Counted from the stretch's first letter, positions 36,118 to 44,737 are shown. The stretch: 64,000 nucleotides of DNA from Comamonadaceae bacterium UBA2334 (GCA_002344885.1 DDUQ01000081.1:2329-66328); one strand, 5' to 3'. The notes: generated from the sequence alone by a model not told the origin. Numbers and translations: made by a program.

Positions 36118-36175
36118 TGGCGCAATTTTTCTAATCGCGCCACATAATATGGCGCGATACTGCCTGATTGCGCCA
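36118..36175 (+). promoter_or_regulatory. Four-half-site operator array over the second Fic promoter
   Basis: Four 9-bp half-sites alternate in orientation: TGGCGCAAT (36118), ATCGCGCCA (36134), TGGCGCGAT (36150), ATTGCGCCA (36167), spaced 16, 16 and 17 bases. The outer two are perfect inverted copies of each other, and so are the inner two. A TAATAT (36145-36150) resembling a -10 box lies at the centre. The array ends 14 bases before the ATG at 36190. The winged helix at the N-terminus of that Fic protein is a natural candidate binder, giving autoregulation (inference). Confidence 0.8.
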
Positions 36176-36189
36176 CAAAAGCCGCCTCC

Positions 36190-37611
36190 ATGCCCAAAAT
36201 CCTTCCTGCCGACACATTTGATTCGTTGGTTGCCTTGATTGCGTCTCACCCGGACGGGCTGGGGATAGATGCGATAGCTCGGCTGAACGGTGACATCATG
36301 TCGCGGCGCTCACTTCAGCGCAGGTTGGCGCTGCTGGTCAGCCAAGGCCGCATACAAGCAACGGGCGGTGCGCGCTCCGTGCGTTACCTGCGTCAGCCCA
36401 ATTCTGCACAGACCAGCAGGGCTGTCCATTTCAATGCAGACGGCGCACCCGCCTTGACGTCAGCGGTTGACGAGACTACCCTGCCCTTGTCGCCGGAGGG
36501 CGTTGAAGTCAAAGCCTTGGTGCGCCGACCCCGCGCACAACGCAAGCCCGTGGGCTACCAGGTGGCGTTTTTGCAGCAATACCAGCCCAACCACACGGCA
36601 TATCTGCCACCGGCTTTGCGCGAGCAACTGCACGCCATGGGTCGGTCCCCGGCTGAGCAGACACCCGCTGGGACCTTTGCCCGAGACATTCTCAATCGCT
36701 TGCTGATTGACTTGTCGTGGGCATCGTCGCAATTGGAAGGCAACACCTACAGCCGCTTGGACACCGAGCGCCTGATCGAGTTGGGGCAGGCAGCGCCAGG
36801 CAAAGGCGCGCTGGAGACCCAGATGATTCTGAACCACAAACAGGCCATTGAATACCTGGTGCTGGATCCGGCAAATGCCAAGCTGTCGCCCGGCACCCTC
36901 ATCGCCCTGCACGCCTTTCTGGCCGACGGCCTGATGGCCGACCCGTCAGCGGTGGGCCGCCTTCGCCGCCGTGCAGTGGAAATAGGCGGCAGTGTGTACC
37001 TGCCGGTGGCGCTGCCGCAGCGGCTGGAAGAACTGTTTGGCATCGTCGTCCAGATGGCTGCGGACATTCAAGACCCCTTCGAGCAGGCATTTTTTCTGAT
37101 GGTGCACCTGCCGTATTTGCAACCGTTTGAAGACGTGAACAAGCGGGTGTCCCGCCTGGCAGCCAACATTCCTTTTATTCGCCAAAACCTGTGCCCGCTG
37201 TCGTTCATTGATGTACCTCAGCAGGCCTATGTCGACGCCATGATGGGTGTGTACGAACTCAACCGAACTGAACTGTTGCGCGATGTTTTTGTGTGGGCAT
37301 ACGAGCGCTCATGCCAGCAATATGTGGCCGTGCAGCAGAACCTGGTGCTGCCCGACCTGTTCCGGCTGCGCTACCGCCAGGCCTTGAGCCAAGTGGTTGC
37401 CACCCTTGTGAAGGCCAATCTGGCCGCCTCGGCAGTCAATGTGGAAAACGCACTGCCACCTGGCGTGGCAGATGCCGACAAGCACCATTTCATTCAACTG
37501 GTGCTGCAAGAATTTGCTGCCTTGCACCCCGGCAACGCCGTGCGCTTTGGCATCAGGCCTTTGGAGCTGGCTGCATGGAAGGCCAATCACTGCGTTGACG
37601 CCAAAGACTGA
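36190..37611 (+). CDS. Fic family protein with N-terminal winged helix, His replaced in core motif
   Basis: A 473-residue protein: a winged helix-turn-helix (about 8-75; SLVALIASHPDGLGID, SRRSLQRRLALLVSQGRI), a linker, then the Fic fold. The inhibitory SSQLEGN (Ser179 to Glu183-Gly184) is intact, but the catalytic motif reads YLQPFEDVNKRVSR with Gln311 where the catalytic His belongs; the NKR and final Arg remain. I recall this LQPF variant in many wHTH-Fic proteins, so loss of AMP transfer in favour of nucleotide-sensing regulation is plausible. A strong operator array precedes it. Confidence 0.9.
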   Translation: MPKILPADTFDSLVALIASHPDGLGIDAIARLNGDIMSRRSLQRRLALLVSQGRIQATGGARSVRYLRQPNSAQTSRAVHFNADGAPALTSAVDETTLPLSPEGVEVKALVRRPRAQRKPVGYQVAFLQQYQPNHTAYLPPALREQLHAMGRSPAEQTPAGTFARDILNRLLIDLSWASSQLEGNTYSRLDTERLIELGQAAPGKGALETQMILNHKQAIEYLVLDPANAKLSPGTLIALHAFLADGLMADPSAVGRLRRRAVEIGGSVYLPVALPQRLEELFGIVVQMAADIQDPFEQAFFLMVHLPYLQPFEDVNKRVSRLAANIPFIRQNLCPLSFIDVPQQAYVDAMMGVYELNRTELLRDVFVWAYERSCQQYVAVQQNLVLPDLFRLRYRQALSQVVATLVKANLAASAVNVENALPPGVADADKHHFIQLVLQEFAALHPGNAVRFGIRPLELAAWKANHCVDAKD

Positions 37612-37673
37612 GGCCGTCTGAGCGGCCGGGACAGTTTGGCTACGATTCCATTTCAACACAGGGAGGATCAAAC

Positions 37674-38480
37674 ATGGCCAACAACCATCACCATGAAGTC
37701 GAGTCACGAGTAGCCGTATTGGTTGACTGCGACAACACCAGTCCGGAGATCCTTGAATACGCCCTGCGCATCGTCGCCCAGTTTGGCCGTGTGGTGCTCA
37801 GACGAGGTTACGGCAACCACAGCACGCTAGCCAACAAATGGCAAGAAGCGTTGGTCAGGCTGGCTTTTACGCCATGCTTGCAATATCAATATGCGGCCGG
37901 CAAGAACACGTCGGACATTGCCCTGGCACTTGACGCCATCGAAGCCCTGTTTGACCAGCGAGCAGATACCTTTTGCCTGGTGACTAGCGATTCGGACTTT
38001 GCCTATCTGTGTCGCAAGTTGCGAGAGCGAGGGGCCACCGTGCATATAGTGGGCGAAGCAAAAAGCCCTGATGCACTTCGCAATGCCAGCGACCAGTTCT
38101 TTGAGTGGGTGAAGCCCGAGGTGCAGCCTACAGAATCTCCGGGCTCTCATGTGCCGCCGTCAAAAGAGCCAGATGGCAAGGGAGATTCCAGCAAGGCTGT
38201 TGTAGCAAAAATAGACGCTAGCAAGCCACAGCCCAAGCTGCGCCCAAAATTTGTGGTTGAAGCGGTCACTCTTCTCGCTGCAGACACTCCCGAGGGCAAG
38301 GTCAGTGTGGGTGGGCTGGGGTCGTACCTGAAGCGGGCCGACCCATCGTTTTCACCCAAAAACTACGGTCACTCGGGCTTGCTTGACATGCTCAAAACCT
38401 ACGATCTTGTGAAAGTGCAACAAGAGCCGGGTGGTCATTGGACCGTGCAGTTGGCTGCCAAGCCCGTTCCTGGGCCTTGA
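37674..38480 (+). CDS. NYN domain ribonuclease-like protein with LOTUS/OST-HTH domain
   Basis: A 268-residue protein. The NYN (PIN-like) domain covers about residues 10-150; metal-binding acidic residues are seen in AVLVDCDNTSPE, TSDIALALDAIE and LVTSDSDFAYLCRKL. A charged linker follows, then a C-terminal LOTUS/OST-HTH domain (about 188-262; KFVVEAVTLLAA, GSYLKRADPSFSPKNYG). This NYN-LOTUS layout is like eukaryotic MARF1/limkain b1 relatives, and bacterial LOTUS domains are reported to bind structured RNA. It is probably a cytosolic RNA nuclease or regulator. ATG 37674 has GGAGG 8 bases upstream. It follows the Fic gene by 62 bases. Confidence 0.88.
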   Translation: MANNHHHEVESRVAVLVDCDNTSPEILEYALRIVAQFGRVVLRRGYGNHSTLANKWQEALVRLAFTPCLQYQYAAGKNTSDIALALDAIEALFDQRADTFCLVTSDSDFAYLCRKLRERGATVHIVGEAKSPDALRNASDQFFEWVKPEVQPTESPGSHVPPSKEPDGKGDSSKAVVAKIDASKPQPKLRPKFVVEAVTLLAADTPEGKVSVGGLGSYLKRADPSFSPKNYGHSGLLDMLKTYDLVKVQQEPGGHWTVQLAAKPVPGP

Positions 38481-38902
38481 CTTCGACTGATTGACGAACT
38501 TGATCGCAGATCGTGACATCACAGAGGCGAGATTCACGTTTTATGTGTGAAGCAGACGCAAGACAGATGATCGTCACTGGTACAGATTGCAAGCGAGCTA
38601 ACCCAGCGCATTGCGCCTCAGTGCGCCCCTCCGCACAGCTGCCATATTCACCTCGCTATCCAACTGGGCCTAGCTTTGTTCGGCCCGTGGCCACAAAGCG
38701 GGGAAGTAAATGCGAAGTGTGGTGCGTTTTGCGACATGAACTGCAGGTGAGTCAATCACTGCCGACCACGCCTTCAAGACTCGTTTGCAGGGGTGGAAGC
38801 CTTACCGCCGAAATGGCGGTCTGACACAAACAGCAATGGTCAAAAGCCTGGCAGCGCATGACAATGCCGGTCTGCCCACCCCGGCACAACAGGAGAGCGT
38901 GC
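38481..38902 (+). other. Intergenic stretch, 422 bases
   Basis: No convincing gene. An inverted repeat ACCGCC-GAAAT-GGCGGT at 38804-38820 is the only clear structure; it lacks a T-run. The ribosome site AGGAGAGC of the AlkB gene is at the end. A 103-codon open frame inside (38513-38824) lacks a start signal and family character. Confidence 0.55.
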
Positions 38903-40060
38903 ATGCCACCGTTCATCAGCAACCCGCCCGCCACCGTCTGGAAAGACAAGCGCTGGCACTGGCTGTGGAGCCCCGCCCCGCCAGTGGTGTTCGGCGCATC
39001 GCTGCTGGCATTTGCGGTCAGTGGCCAGTGGATGTGGCTGCTGTATGCGCCTGTGTTCATCCACCTGGTGATGCCTCTGCTGGACACCCTGTTTGGTGAG
39101 GACTTCAGCAACCCACCCGAATCTGCCGTGGCGCAGTTGGAGCAAGACAATTTCTACCGTGTGCTGGTGTGGGCCTATGTGCCGTTCCAGCTGGCGGGCA
39201 CCGTGCTGGGCGCGTGGCTGGCCGCTACCCACGACCTGCCCTGGTACGCCTATGCGGCGCTGGTGCTGTCGGTGGGCTCGTTCAACGGCATCGGCATTGG
39301 CACGGCCCACGAACTGGGCCACAAAAAAGAGGCCGCCGACCGCTGGCTGGCCAAAGTGGCGCTGGCCCCCAGCCTGTACGGGCATTTTTACGTCGAGCAC
39401 AACCGTGGCCACCACCGCTGGGTGGCCACCCCGCAGGACCCCGCCAGCTCGCGCATGGGCGAAAGCTTCTGGGCATTCCTGCCTCGTACCGTGCTGGGCA
39501 GCCTGCAGTCAGCCTGGCGCATCGAGCGCGAGCGCCTGGCCAGACAGGGCAAAAGCGTCTGGCATGTCAGCAACGACAACCTGCAGGCCTGGGCGTTGAC
39601 GGTGCTGCTGTTTGGCTCACTGGCCGCCTGGCTGGGCTGGCCGGTGCTGGTGTTTCTGGTGCTGCAAGGCCTATATGCCGCCTCTATGCTGGAAGTGGTG
39701 AACTATGTGGAGCACTATGGCCTGCTGCGCCCGCAAGACGAAACGGGCCGCCCGGTGCGCTGCGAGCCCGAGCACTCGTGGAACAGCAACCACATCGTCG
39801 GCAACATCTTGCTGTACCACCTGCAGCGCCATTCAGACCACCATGCCCACCCCGCCCGCCGCTACCAGGCGTTGCGGCATTTTCCGCAGGCCCCCCAGTT
39901 GCCCAGTGGCTACGCCGGCATGGTGACGGCTGCCTACTTCCCACCCCTGTGGTTCGCGCTGATGGACCACCGGGTAGTGGCCCACTACGGCGGTGACCTG
40001 AGCAAAATCAACATCCACCCCCCGGCCCGCGAGCGGATTGAACGGCGGTGGCGGGGTTGA
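38903..40060 (+). CDS. alkB: AlkB-type alkane/xylene monooxygenase
   Basis: A 385-residue membrane diiron hydroxylase with about six transmembrane helices. The histidine boxes are HELGHKK, EHNRGHHRWVATPQDPA and LQRHSDHHAHP, with NYVEHYGL in the position characteristic of AlkB. It should hydroxylate terminal methyl groups of alkanes using electrons from rubredoxin, but no rubredoxin gene or rubredoxin fusion is nearby. The ATG at 38903 follows AGGAG by 7 bases; the in-frame start at 38858 is rejected. Confidence 0.92.
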   Translation: MPPFISNPPATVWKDKRWHWLWSPAPPVVFGASLLAFAVSGQWMWLLYAPVFIHLVMPLLDTLFGEDFSNPPESAVAQLEQDNFYRVLVWAYVPFQLAGTVLGAWLAATHDLPWYAYAALVLSVGSFNGIGIGTAHELGHKKEAADRWLAKVALAPSLYGHFYVEHNRGHHRWVATPQDPASSRMGESFWAFLPRTVLGSLQSAWRIERERLARQGKSVWHVSNDNLQAWALTVLLFGSLAAWLGWPVLVFLVLQGLYAASMLEVVNYVEHYGLLRPQDETGRPVRCEPEHSWNSNHIVGNILLYHLQRHSDHHAHPARRYQALRHFPQAPQLPSGYAGMVTAAYFPPLWFALMDHRVVAHYGGDLSKINIHPPARERIERRWRG

Positions 40061-40446
40061 CCTCAGCGGCCTCGATCTGGTGCTGCGAGACGCAACGCGA
40101 GATGGCCTGCGAGTTGAATTGCGAGATCTCAGTCACAACTCTGGCCGATGACTGTGCATTGAAAAAAGACTTGATGTGCGAGATTGAAAACTGGCTATCT
40201 GATTGCTCTGTGCCCGCTTGGCTGAGGCCGATTGCAGAAAGTAATTTTTGTAGCGAACAATGACGTCAATCAAGCGTCAGAGGCAATTTTTGATCACCAT
40301 TCATGTGTCAAGTCCGCGCCGGAGTCTTGAACACGTTGTGCTGGTTCCACGCAATGAACTCAGGCCCCGGCAGCAGGTCGGCTGACTGCGGGCGCAGCAG
40401 CGGTTGGCCGTCAATAATCTGGTGGTTTTTAGTGAGCAAGGGCGGC
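40061..40446 (+). other. Intergenic stretch upstream of the methyltransferase-helicase gene
   Basis: 386 bases. It contains four TGCGAG-like hexamers spaced exactly 12 bases (40084-40125), a TGACGTCA palindrome at 40261-40268 and AATTTTTG(A/T) stretches that may carry a promoter. No gene is supported. Confidence 0.55.
40084..40125 (+). repeat. Four direct hexamer repeats at 12-base spacing
   Basis: TGCGAG starts at 40084, 40108 and 40120, and CGCGAG at 40096, each exactly 12 bases apart; another lone TGCGAG is at 40177. The spacing is near one helical turn plus, so a protein array is possible. It could also be chance in a codon-like pattern. Confidence 0.4.
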
Positions 40447-43400
40447 ATGACAAAAACCATCGACTACTACAACCAAAACGCTGAGGCGTTTTTCGGTGCC
40501 ACGGCCAATGTGAACATGGAGCCGCTGTACCAACGATTCCTGACGTTGCTGCCCGCTTCAGGCCGGGTACTTGACGCAGGTTGTGGATCAGGCCGTGATG
40601 CCAAGGCGTTTGCTGACAAAGGTTTCATCGTCGATGCCTTCGACGCCTCGCCTGAACTGGCCAAATTGGCCTCAGAGTTCACGGGCAAGTCAGTTGAAGT
40701 CATGTCGTTTCTAGACTTTGACAGCCACCACCTTTATGACGGCATTTGGGCCTGCGCCAGTCTGCTTCATGTGGCAGAGGCCGACGTGGTGCAGGCCATG
40801 CAGCGCCTGTGGCGAGGCCTCAGACCGGGCGGGGTGTTTTACGTCAGTTTCAAACATGGAACGGGCGAGCGTGAGCATGGGGGCCGCGTGTTCACAGATG
40901 CCACAGAGGGCAAACTGAAGGAATGGGTGCAAGCGCTGAGTGGCGTTTCGTCCACCTACATGTGGTTCACAGCCGATCAGCGGCCCGACCGGCAGGAAGA
41001 GTGGTTGAACGGATTGATTCGCAAGGCACCGGCACACATGCAGCCGCCCACGGCCTCGGGCAAGCTGACCACCGGCGGCGCAGATGCCTTTTTGCCCAAG
41101 CTGGTGCATGAAATTGCGCAAGCCACGCACATCGACATCAGTGTGTCTTTCATCATGACTTCGGGCCTGACATTGCTCATGCCCGACTTGCAGGCCGCAT
41201 TGCGACCTGAACTGGAAAGCGCGCGGCAGCCCGCCAAAGTTCGGGTGTTGACAGGCGACTATTTGGACGTGACCGACGTTCAAGCCTGTCGCTTGCTGAT
41301 GCTGCTGAAAGACCACGGCGCTGAGGTGCGGGTGTTTGAGGCCAAGGCCCACAGTTTTCACATGAAGGCCTACATCTTCGCCGCCGAGCATCCAGAGCGT
41401 GGCTTATGCGGCCGGGCGTTCATTGGGTCAAGCAACATCAGCAAGCAAGCCCTGCGCACGGGTTTGGAGTGGAACTACAAGGTCGAATATCCCGGTGACC
41501 CAGGATTTTTGGAAGCCCGCCAGCGGTTTGAAGAACTGTTTGTTCACCCCCACACGGTGGAGCTGACGCACGAATGGATCGATGCCTATGACCAGCGGCG
41601 GCTGGCCATGCGTCGCCCTGTTGCACCTGGTTCGTTTGAGGTGGTGGAGCCGCCCACACCCACAGCCGTTCAAAAAGCGGCGTTAGCTGCGTTGGTCGAG
41701 ACGCGCATGGACAACTTTCAACGCGGGCTGGTGGTGCTGGCCACCGGCTTGGGCAAGACATGGTTGGCCGCATTCGATGCCCATCACCTCGGTGCGAAAA
41801 AGGTCTTGTTTGTTGCGCACCGCGAGGAAATTCTCGGCCAGGCCGCCGCCACGTTCTTGCGCATCAGACCCAACGCCCGTGTGGGCAATTACGCGGGTCA
41901 GCAGCGTGACGTAGAGGCGGACGTGTTGTGTGCGTCTGTCCAAACTTTGGGCAAAGAGGCGCACCTTGAACGCTTTACCCCCACGCACTTCGATTACATC
42001 GTGGTGGATGAATTCCATCACGCAGCGGCTCCCAGTTATCGCCGCCTATTGTCGTACTTCAATCCCCGCTTTCTGCTGGGATTGACTGCCACACCCGATC
42101 GCACAGATCAGTCAGACATTTTGAGCTTGTGTGACGACAACCTCGTCTACACCTGCGATTTGTTTCAAGGCATCAATGCCCATTTGCTGGCCCCGTTTCA
42201 CTACCACGGCATCTTTGACGAGGAAGTGAACTACAAGGAAATCCCGTGGCGCAATGGCCGGTTTGACCCGGATGCCCTGTCCAACAAACTGGCCACGCTG
42301 GGGCGTGCCAAACACGCGCTGCGGGAATGGATGCGATTGAAGCAACGCCGCACGCTGGCGTTCTGTGTGTCTATCCGGCATGCCGAATTCATGGCGGAGC
42401 AGTTTCGGAAGGCGGGCATTGCCGCGCAGGCGGTCTACGGCGGGTCGGAGTTGGGCCGGGTAGAAGCGCTGGAGCAGCTCAGTAGCGGCGCATTGGCAGT
42501 GCTGTTCTCGGTGGACTTGTTCAGCGAGGGCATGGATTTGCCGTTGATTGACACGGTGATGATGCTGCGCCCCACCGAGTCCAAAGTGCTCTTTCTTCAG
42601 CAGTTGGGGCGTGGCTTGCGCAAGGCGGATGCGGATGGCAAAACCCATTTGGTGGTGCTGGACTTCATTGGCAACCACCAGAGCTTTTTGCACAAGCCAC
42701 AGGCTTTGTTTGGTGTGGGCAGCAGCTTCAAGCAACTGGGCCAGTTCGCACGCGATGCGGAACAGCAGCGCCTGACCCTGCCAGAGGGGTGCTTCGCCAA
42801 CTTCGATTTGCGGCTGATCGACTTCCTCAAGTCATTGGAGCGCCCTGGCATTCAGGCTGAGTACGAAGTCTTGCGCGATTCGCTGGGACGGCGACCCACG
42901 CCCACTGAGGCGTATCGGGCAGGCATGTCCATGGTTCAGATGCGTCGCCAGTACGGGAGTTGGTTCGAAATGCTGTCGGCTTTGAACGAACTGACGGCGG
43001 ACGAAGTGGCCGTTGTGCAGGCCAACAGCGCTTTGCTGCGGGAAGTCGAAACTGCCCACATGACCCGCAGTTTCAAGATGGTGCTGCTGGAGGCGTTTCA
43101 GGAGTTGAACGGTTGGCGCAATGGACCGGCGTTGCCTGTGTTGGCGGCACGCTCTTGGCAGGTGTTGTCTCGGCGCAGGCAGCTCTTGGGTGATTTACCC
43201 GAAGCTTTTCAAAGACCCAACGCGGCGCAAAGCGAAGATTGGGTTCGCTATTGGCGAAAGAACCCCGTGGACGCATGGATCGGCAACAACCGTGGCGGTG
43301 ACGCGGCGGCATTCTTTGCGTTGAATGAAGGGCGCTTTGTTTCCAAGACGACCGTGGCTCCCGACGACATTGATACGTTGCAGGCACTGGTGCAGCAACT

Positions 43401-44319
43401 CATCGACTTCCGGTTTGCCACCTACGAACACCGCCAAGCCGCTGCACCCGCCACCAACGTCATCCCCTTCGTTCGCCCAGCGCGAAAAGGTATCGAGCTG
43501 CCTTTCTTCCCAAACATCCGCATCGCCTGCGGTCATTTCAAAACTGGAACCGCTGATGCAGAGGAGTTTCGTTCGCTGGGTGACGGCCACGGCAAGCTCG
43601 ACCCTCAGCGCCACTTCATCGCACGCGCTTCGGGCCGCTCCATGGACGGTGGCAAGAACCCGATTCGTGATGGCGACTACTTGCTGCTGGAGCGCCTGAC
43701 GCCCGGTAGCGCTGGCTCCATCACAGGCACGATCATGGCGATTGAGCGGCAGGACGACTCGGGCGACAACCAATACCTGCTGCGTGTGGTGCTCAAGGCA
43801 CCGGGCGGTGGCTACATGCTGCGTGCCAACAACCCTGACTACGCCGACATGGAGGCCACAGACGACATGCGCACTTTGGCCAAGCTGAAAGAGGTGCTGG
43901 ATCCGTTTGAACTTGCCGTTGGCCGGGAATTCATGCGAGAGGAGATTCCAGCGCTGTTTGGTTTGACGTTCAATCAAGGCTTGTGGAATGTGGGCCACGT
44001 TGTTCTGCATGACCAAAAGGCGCATGTGCTGCTCATCACCTTGAACAAGCAAGGCAAGTCAAAGGATCACAAATACCTCGATCACTGGATTGATGACCAC
44101 TCCTTTCATTGGCAGAGCCAAAACGCCACGACGCCCGATTCCGGCAAGGGCAGAAGCGTCATCGACCACCAGAAGAATGGCTGGCACATTCACCTGTTTG
44201 TGCGCGACACCAAGTTGAGCCAAGGCACCGCTGCGCCTTTCGTGTACCACGGGCCAGTCAACTATGTGCGTCACGAGGGCAGCGCACCCATGAGTGTGAC
44301 GCTGGCTTTGCCGGGTTAA
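40447..44319 (+). CDS. Methyltransferase-PLD-helicase-S24-DUF3427 fusion, putative restriction factor
   Basis: A 1290-residue fusion. (1) Class I SAM methyltransferase, about 1-190, with motif I VLDAGCGSGRDA at 41-52. (2) PLD-type nuclease, about 212-400, with HMK at 305-307 and GSSN at 327-330. (3) DEAD/DEAH helicase, about 405-745: ATGLGKT (432-438), DEFHH (521-525), LTATP (546-550), QQLGRGLRK (718-726). (4) Helical region to about 1010. (5) S24/LexA-like fold, about 1054-1150, with SGRSMDGG (Ser1065). (6) DUF3427-type tail with FHWQSQNATT. PLD-helicase-DUF3427 is the layout of SauUSI, an ATP-dependent enzyme cutting methylated DNA; the methyltransferase in front is extra. ATG 40447 has AAGGGCGG upstream. 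The earlier frame opening at 40303 adds unrelated residues. Confidence 0.88.
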   Translation: MTKTIDYYNQNAEAFFGATANVNMEPLYQRFLTLLPASGRVLDAGCGSGRDAKAFADKGFIVDAFDASPELAKLASEFTGKSVEVMSFLDFDSHHLYDGIWACASLLHVAEADVVQAMQRLWRGLRPGGVFYVSFKHGTGEREHGGRVFTDATEGKLKEWVQALSGVSSTYMWFTADQRPDRQEEWLNGLIRKAPAHMQPPTASGKLTTGGADAFLPKLVHEIAQATHIDISVSFIMTSGLTLLMPDLQAALRPELESARQPAKVRVLTGDYLDVTDVQACRLLMLLKDHGAEVRVFEAKAHSFHMKAYIFAAEHPERGLCGRAFIGSSNISKQALRTGLEWNYKVEYPGDPGFLEARQRFEELFVHPHTVELTHEWIDAYDQRRLAMRRPVAPGSFEVVEPPTPTAVQKAALAALVETRMDNFQRGLVVLATGLGKTWLAAFDAHHLGAKKVLFVAHREEILGQAAATFLRIRPNARVGNYAGQQRDVEADVLCASVQTLGKEAHLERFTPTHFDYIVVDEFHHAAAPSYRRLLSYFNPRFLLGLTATPDRTDQSDILSLCDDNLVYTCDLFQGINAHLLAPFHYHGIFDEEVNYKEIPWRNGRFDPDALSNKLATLGRAKHALREWMRLKQRRTLAFCVSIRHAEFMAEQFRKAGIAAQAVYGGSELGRVEALEQLSSGALAVLFSVDLFSEGMDLPLIDTVMMLRPTESKVLFLQQLGRGLRKADADGKTHLVVLDFIGNHQSFLHKPQALFGVGSSFKQLGQFARDAEQQRLTLPEGCFANFDLRLIDFLKSLERPGIQAEYEVLRDSLGRRPTPTEAYRAGMSMVQMRRQYGSWFEMLSALNELTADEVAVVQANSALLREVETAHMTRSFKMVLLEAFQELNGWRNGPALPVLAARSWQVLSRRRQLLGDLPEAFQRPNAAQSEDWVRYWRKNPVDAWIGNNRGGDAAAFFALNEGRFVSKTTVAPDDIDTLQALVQQLIDFRFATYEHRQAAAPATNVIPFVRPARKGIELPFFPNIRIACGHFKTGTADAEEFRSLGDGHGKLDPQRHFIARASGRSMDGGKNPIRDGDYLLLERLTPGSAGSITGTIMAIERQDDSGDNQYLLRVVLKAPGGGYMLRANNPDYADMEATDDMRTLAKLKEVLDPFELAVGREFMREEIPALFGLTFNQGLWNVGHVVLHDQKAHVLLITLNKQGKSKDHKYLDHWIDDHSFHWQSQNATTPDSGKGRSVIDHQKNGWHIHLFVRDTKLSQGTAAPFVYHGPVNYVRHEGSAPMSVTLALPG

Positions 44320-44359
44320 ATCAGGATATGTGCGCTTTGAAAAAAGTAGTGATTTAGCC

Positions 44360-44382
44360 TGCTTTTAGCATGAAAAAGCAGA
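44360..44382 (+). terminator. Weak hairpin after the methyltransferase-helicase gene
   Basis: CTGCTTTT and AAAAGCAG pair over a 7-base loop, 41 bases after the stop. No T-run follows, so termination is only a possibility. Confidence 0.3.
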
Positions 44383-44492
44383 GCGATAAATGATGCCAAT
44401 AAAGCGTTAGGCTGAATTTTCACTATAAAGATTGGGGTGACGGGGCTTGAAAGCTTTCCCGCCACTCAGTCGGCGCTCTCCAGCATCCTCAC

Positions 44493-44714
44493 TCAATCAC
44501 TCGTCTCAATCTCGGCCGCCTCATGCCCCGCCTCGGCCAGTGCCGCCGCGATGTCGCCGGGGTCAATCATGCGGGTGTGTTCCGCCCAGGCGCGGTGGTG
44601 GGCCAGGTCTACCCCGGCGTTGCTGATGCAGGGCAGGTCTTGCAACTCGAACATCACCGCATCGGCATCGGCCTGGGTCGTCATGGTGGGCAGGGTGAAC
44701 GTGGTGGTGGGCAT
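44493..44714 (-). CDS. Small HMA-like protein, 73 aa
   Basis: The length and the pattern FTLPTMTTQADADAVMFELQ, then GVDLAHHRAWAEHTRMID, then IAAALAEAGHEA look like a heavy-metal-associated ferredoxin-like fold, but the CxxC metal motif is absent. Ordinary metal-chaperone function is therefore doubtful. It follows the TerB-like gene by 23 bases on the same strand. Confidence 0.6.
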   Translation of the reverse strand: MPTTTFTLPTMTTQADADAVMFELQDLPCISNAGVDLAHHRAWAEHTRMIDPGDIAAALAEAGHEAAEIETSD

Positions 44715-44737
44715 GGGGTGCGGGTGGCTGGGGCAGG

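Noticed and set aside
38513..38824. 103-codon frame between the NYN gene and alkB
   Set aside because: No ribosome site, unusual composition and no recognisable domain.
40048..40263. 71-codon frame with regular Cys-Glu pairs
   Set aside because: Starts inside alkB, has no ribosome site; the Cys-Glu pattern is the translation of the 12-base repeats.
40303..40446. 48-codon extension of the methyltransferase fusion
   Set aside because: The sequence is Trp/Arg/Ser-rich without family similarity; the ATG at 40447 has a ribosome site and starts the methyltransferase fold.
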